Shown: piece by piece, positions 61,771 through 64,000 of the stretch
Layout: each line of letters starts with the position of its first letter
How positions within the stretch are numbered: position 1 is the first letter of the stretch
Origin: Alkaliphilus peptidifermentans DSM 18978
GTDB taxonomy: Bacteria > Bacillota > Clostridia > Peptostreptococcales > Natronincolaceae
Direction of reading: 5' to 3'
Length of the DNA stretch: 64,000 nucleotides
Assembly (NCBI RefSeq): GCF_900101495.1
Contig: NZ_FMUS01000007.1
Span: 89,519-153,518, forward strand
Position numbers and translations under genes: made by a program
Notes under the pieces: generated by a model
Told to the model about the DNA's origin: nothing
Database searches by the model: none
Seen by the model: the letters and a program-made list of their open reading frames with translations, nothing else

Positions 61771-63177
61771 TTATGCTGTTGCTTTTTCTGTCTTATCTAT
61801 TTTAGTAATTGTAATTCCTAGATATCCATAAACTACATTAATAACTGGTAATAATAGGTTTAAGAAGGCATATGGACCATAAACAAGAGGAGAAACGTTA
61901 AATACTCCCATCATAAAGGCACCACATGTATTCCATGGTATAAGAGCAGAAGTAACTGTTCCAGATCCCTCTAAAGCTCTTGAAAGCACCTTAGGATGAA
62001 TACCCCTTTCGGCATAGGCATCCTTATACATTCTACCTGGAACAACAATAGACAAGTATTGCTCACCTGTTACTAGATTAACAAATATACAAGTTACAAC
62101 TGTAGCTAGTATAAGAGAACCTGTACCATTTGCTAAGCTTAAGATAGCTCTTCCTACTGCATGAAGCATACCAGTTCTTTCCATAACACCACCGAAGGCT
62201 AGAGCGATTAAAATTAATGAAACAGTCCACATCATACCATCTAATCCACCGCCGCTTAATAATTCATCAACAATTTCAACACCAGTTTCTATTTCAAATC
62301 CATAGTGGGCAGCATCTATAATTGCACCAAAGTCAGCACCCTGGAACAATACTGCAAATATTGAACCTAGTAATGTACCAGTAATTAATCCAGGTAAAGC
62401 TGGTACCTTCATTACTACTATAAGAATTACCACTATTGGGGGAATCAACAGTAATGGAGTTATATTAAAATTCTGACTTATAGTACCTAGCAATAGATTA
62501 ATTTGTGCAGTATCAATACTTTGTCCTGAATATTTTAATCCAAGAATACCATAAATAACTAATGAAATAAGAAGTGCAGGTCCTGTGGTGTAAACCATGT
62601 GCTTAATATGCTCAAATAAAGTTGTCCCAGCCATTGCAGGAGCAAGATTTGTTGTATCGGATAATGGAGACATTTTATCTCCAAAGTAGGCTCCTGAAAC
62701 GATTGCACCGGCCACCATTCCAACTGGCATACCTAAACCAGTACCAACACCCAATAGGGCGATACCAACAGTACCAGCAGTGGTCCAAGAGCTACCTGTA
62801 GAAATAGATACTATACAGCAAATAAGAACAGTAGCAATAAGAAAAATACCAGGAGATAATATTTGTAAACCATAATAAATCATAGTAGGTACTGTACCAC
62901 TTAAAATCCATGTTCCAATTATGGTTCCAATTACCATAAGGATTAGTACAGCCTGCATTCCCATCTTTATTGTATCTATAATTCCTTCCTCAAGTTCTGT
63001 CCAATTAAAACCTAACATAAATACAGCTACAAGACCAGCCACAATGGTGGACATAATTAAAGGAATATGGGGGTCTTGTTCAAATACCACAATAGTAATA
63101 AATAAAACAACTACTAAGAATAAAATAGGAATTAGAGCGTGTAAAAGAGTTGCTTCCTTCTTTGGCTTAATACTCAT
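61771..63177 (-). CDS. nhaC: Sodium/proton antiporter of the NhaC family
   Basis: A 468-residue membrane protein with about twelve helices. The family pattern VSISTGSSWTTAGTVGIALLGVG and GDKMSPLSDTTNLAPAMAG lies in the first half. LVTGEQYLSIVVPGRMY and SALIPWNTCGAFM lie in the second. NhaC removes sodium or exchanges it for protons, useful at alkaline pH; the related MleN exchanges malate and lactate. AGGAGG precedes the ATG. Confidence 0.92.
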   Translation of the reverse strand: MSIKPKKEATLLHALIPILFLVVVLFITIVVFEQDPHIPLIMSTIVAGLVAVFMLGFNWTELEEGIIDTIKMGMQAVLILMVIGTIIGTWILSGTVPTMIYYGLQILSPGIFLIATVLICCIVSISTGSSWTTAGTVGIALLGVGTGLGMPVGMVAGAIVSGAYFGDKMSPLSDTTNLAPAMAGTTLFEHIKHMVYTTGPALLISLVIYGILGLKYSGQSIDTAQINLLLGTISQNFNITPLLLIPPIVVILIVVMKVPALPGLITGTLLGSIFAVLFQGADFGAIIDAAHYGFEIETGVEIVDELLSGGGLDGMMWTVSLILIALAFGGVMERTGMLHAVGRAILSLANGTGSLILATVVTCIFVNLVTGEQYLSIVVPGRMYKDAYAERGIHPKVLSRALEGSGTVTSALIPWNTCGAFMMGVFNVSPLVYGPYAFLNLLLPVINVVYGYLGITITKIDKTEKATA

Positions 63178-63562
63178 AAATTTTCCTCCTTTTTAAATAA
63201 AAATCTTAAAATATATAGCCTATCTACTTTATCACCCCTTTAAATTCATTTATCAAGCATATAGGAAAATAATAACACATCGAATCAGAAAATTCAAATT
63301 AATTTGAAGATTAGACACGGTTTTATGCATTGAATGTATAAATATTTTGTGTAAATCCTATAACACATACTAAAATAAAAGGGATATTTTAAGTCAATAT
63401 AGTATATTATAAAACATTTTGCATAATAATTCAAATTACTAATAATGTAAAAAAGTAAATTGCAATTTTTTTTACTTTTGAAAGTTATAATTATTCGAAC
63501 AAAGACAATACTTTTCCAGGAAAAAATCATACTAAATATATTACTTTATTATTTGAACTGGG
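63178..63562. other. AT-rich region upstream of the selenoprotein gene, no gene seen
   Basis: No credible ORF, RNA or repeat seen in this stretch; short frames on the minus strand have no ribosome site and a composition that does not look coding. Confidence 0.4.
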
Positions 63563-63591
63563 TTGACTAATTTGTATATAAAGCATATAAT
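63563..63591 (+). promoter_or_regulatory. Promoter of the HesB-like selenoprotein gene
   Basis: TTGACT (63563-63568) and TATAAT (63586-63591) have a 17-base spacer. The expected start of transcription is near 63598. Confidence 0.8.
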
Positions 63592-63595
63592 ATAA

Positions 63596-63620
63596 ATACA
63601 CCCCCCTGGTTAGGGGGATT
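63596..63620 (+). promoter_or_regulatory. GC-rich palindrome at the transcription start (operator-like)
   Basis: CCCCC-TGGTTA-GGGGG (63602-63617) lies between the promoter and the ribosome site. Runs of C and G around a six-base center remind of CsoR/CstR-family operators (TACCCC...GGGGTA), although the outer bases fit only partly. Confidence 0.4.
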
Positions 63621-63638
63621 TATGAAAGGAGAATTTTT

Positions 63639-63932
63639 ATGGATATACATGTTACCGAAGCTGCTAAAGAAATGCTTCTAAATCAAAATTCACAAAATAA
63701 GCCTATACGAATCTTCATAGGAAGCATTGGTTGAGGCGGACCAAGATTTGGATTGTCTCTGGATGAGACAAAATCAACTGATATAATTAAAGAAGCCAAT
63801 GAATTAACCTTTGTTGTAGAAAAAGAACTAGAAGACCAATTTCCTGCTATTGAGGTGGATTATAAAAAGGGTATGTTTAATAGAGGCTTCTCCATAACCT
63901 TAAAGGGAAGTGGTAGTAGCTGTTGTGGATAA
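63639..63932 (+). CDS. HesB/IscA-like selenoprotein, UGA-encoded selenocysteine at position 32
   Basis: A 97-residue protein whose frame contains one in-frame TGA (63732-63734) at codon 32, giving FIGSIGUGGPRFGLSLDE. This is the HesB-like pattern where Sec or Cys precedes GGPxFGL. Reading continues as sensible protein (FVVEKELEDQFPAIEVDYKK, GFSITLKG) to a Cys-Cys-Gly end and a TAA. A bacterial SECIS-like stem-loop follows the UGA. HesB-like selenoproteins are known from genome surveys of clostridia; the function is thought to be redox or iron-sulfur related. AAAGGAG precedes the ATG at seven bases. A gene finder without Sec support would break it in two. Confidence 0.9.
63753..63771 (+). promoter_or_regulatory. 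Bacterial SECIS element candidate
   Basis: TTGTCTC (63753-63759) pairs perfectly with GAGACAA (63765-63771) around the loop TGGAT. The loop starts 25 bases after the UGA and has a G at its second position, both within the described bacterial SECIS limits. Confidence 0.75.
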
Positions 63933-63938
63933 TATAAA

Positions 63939-64000
63939 GGATAGAAAAATCTATCCTGAGACTGTTGACAAAGTCCACCTGAAAAGGGTGGATTTTTTTT
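63939..64000 (+). terminator. Hairpins after the selenoprotein gene
   Basis: GGATAGA/TCTATCC (63939-63956) is a first stem, and TCCACC/GGTGGA (63974-63992) followed by eight T at the window edge is a proper terminator. Confidence 0.8.

Noticed and set aside
63294..63530. 78-codon minus-strand frame upstream of the selenoprotein gene
   Set aside because: AT-rich, dominated by Ile, Tyr, Phe and Lys, no ribosome site; typical chance frame in AT-rich DNA.

Overview
The window looks like a chromosomal segment of a low-GC, Gram-positive, strictly anaerobic, spore-forming clostridium. The best guess is an Alkaliphilus-like (Natronincolaceae) organism, judged from gene content and not from a database match. 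Pointers are pyruvate:ferredoxin oxidoreductase, tungsten aldehyde:ferredoxin oxidoreductase, superoxide reductase, Spo0E, spore photoproduct lyase, an NhaC-type sodium/proton antiporter and a selenoprotein read through UGA. No rRNA, tRNA, CRISPR array, transposase or prophage was seen. Most genes are strand-ordered, start after good AGGAGG-type ribosome sites and end in clear hairpin terminators.

Region by region. 1-6.6 kb: the end of a PpiC-type foldase gene, an FMN-dependent nitronate monooxygenase-like enzyme, pyruvate carboxylase, a SagB-like oxidoreductase and a Spo0E phosphatase. 6.8-14.2 kb: pyruvate:ferredoxin oxidoreductase, then patatin, cardiolipin synthase and a CPBP membrane protease. 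14.2-26.1 kb: superoxide reductase, two MATE exporters, a SEC-C protein, argininosuccinate lyase, a dUTPase-like protein, an LTA-synthase-like enzyme of foreign-looking composition, an FMN-binding lipoprotein and an orphan molybdopterin oxidoreductase. 26.2-33.8 kb: thiol peroxidase, then a sigma-54 activator and its apparent target operon. That operon holds the tungsten aldehyde oxidoreductase, its radical SAM maturase, a MoaD-like sulfur carrier, a phosphoesterase and an unknown protein, behind a textbook -24/-12 promoter. 33.8-44.8 kb: two gene remnants, conserved unknown proteins, a nitroreductase, an ACT-thrC-thrB operon, a lipoprotein, paired YdcZ half-transporters, and a gamma-glutamylcysteine ligase-like gene overlapping an ATP-grasp-like ligase. 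44.8-55.2 kb: Fur-controlled feoAB with a 50-residue Cys-rich protein, truA, membrane proteins, spore photoproduct lyase, a UPF0173 hydrolase, a third MATE exporter and an HD protein. 55.2-64 kb: a Pho-box-controlled pstSCAB-phoU operon, a palindromic intergenic element between duplicated hairpins, a protein with four FMN-binding domains, NhaC, and a HesB/IscA-like selenoprotein.

The metabolic picture is of ferredoxin-linked fermentation: pyruvate to acetyl-CoA by PFOR, pyruvate to oxaloacetate by pyruvate carboxylase, and aldehydes to acids by the tungsten enzyme. Oxygen defence comes from superoxide reductase and thiol peroxidase. The proteins with FMN_bind repeats suggest an extracytosolic flavin-based electron path. 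The items most worth following are the selenoprotein with its SECIS and operator-like palindrome, the spore photoproduct lyase whose catalytic cysteine is serine, the sigma-54 tungsten-enzyme operon with two unknown members, the ligase pair that may make a gamma-glutamylcysteine derivative, and the duplicated-hairpin element.
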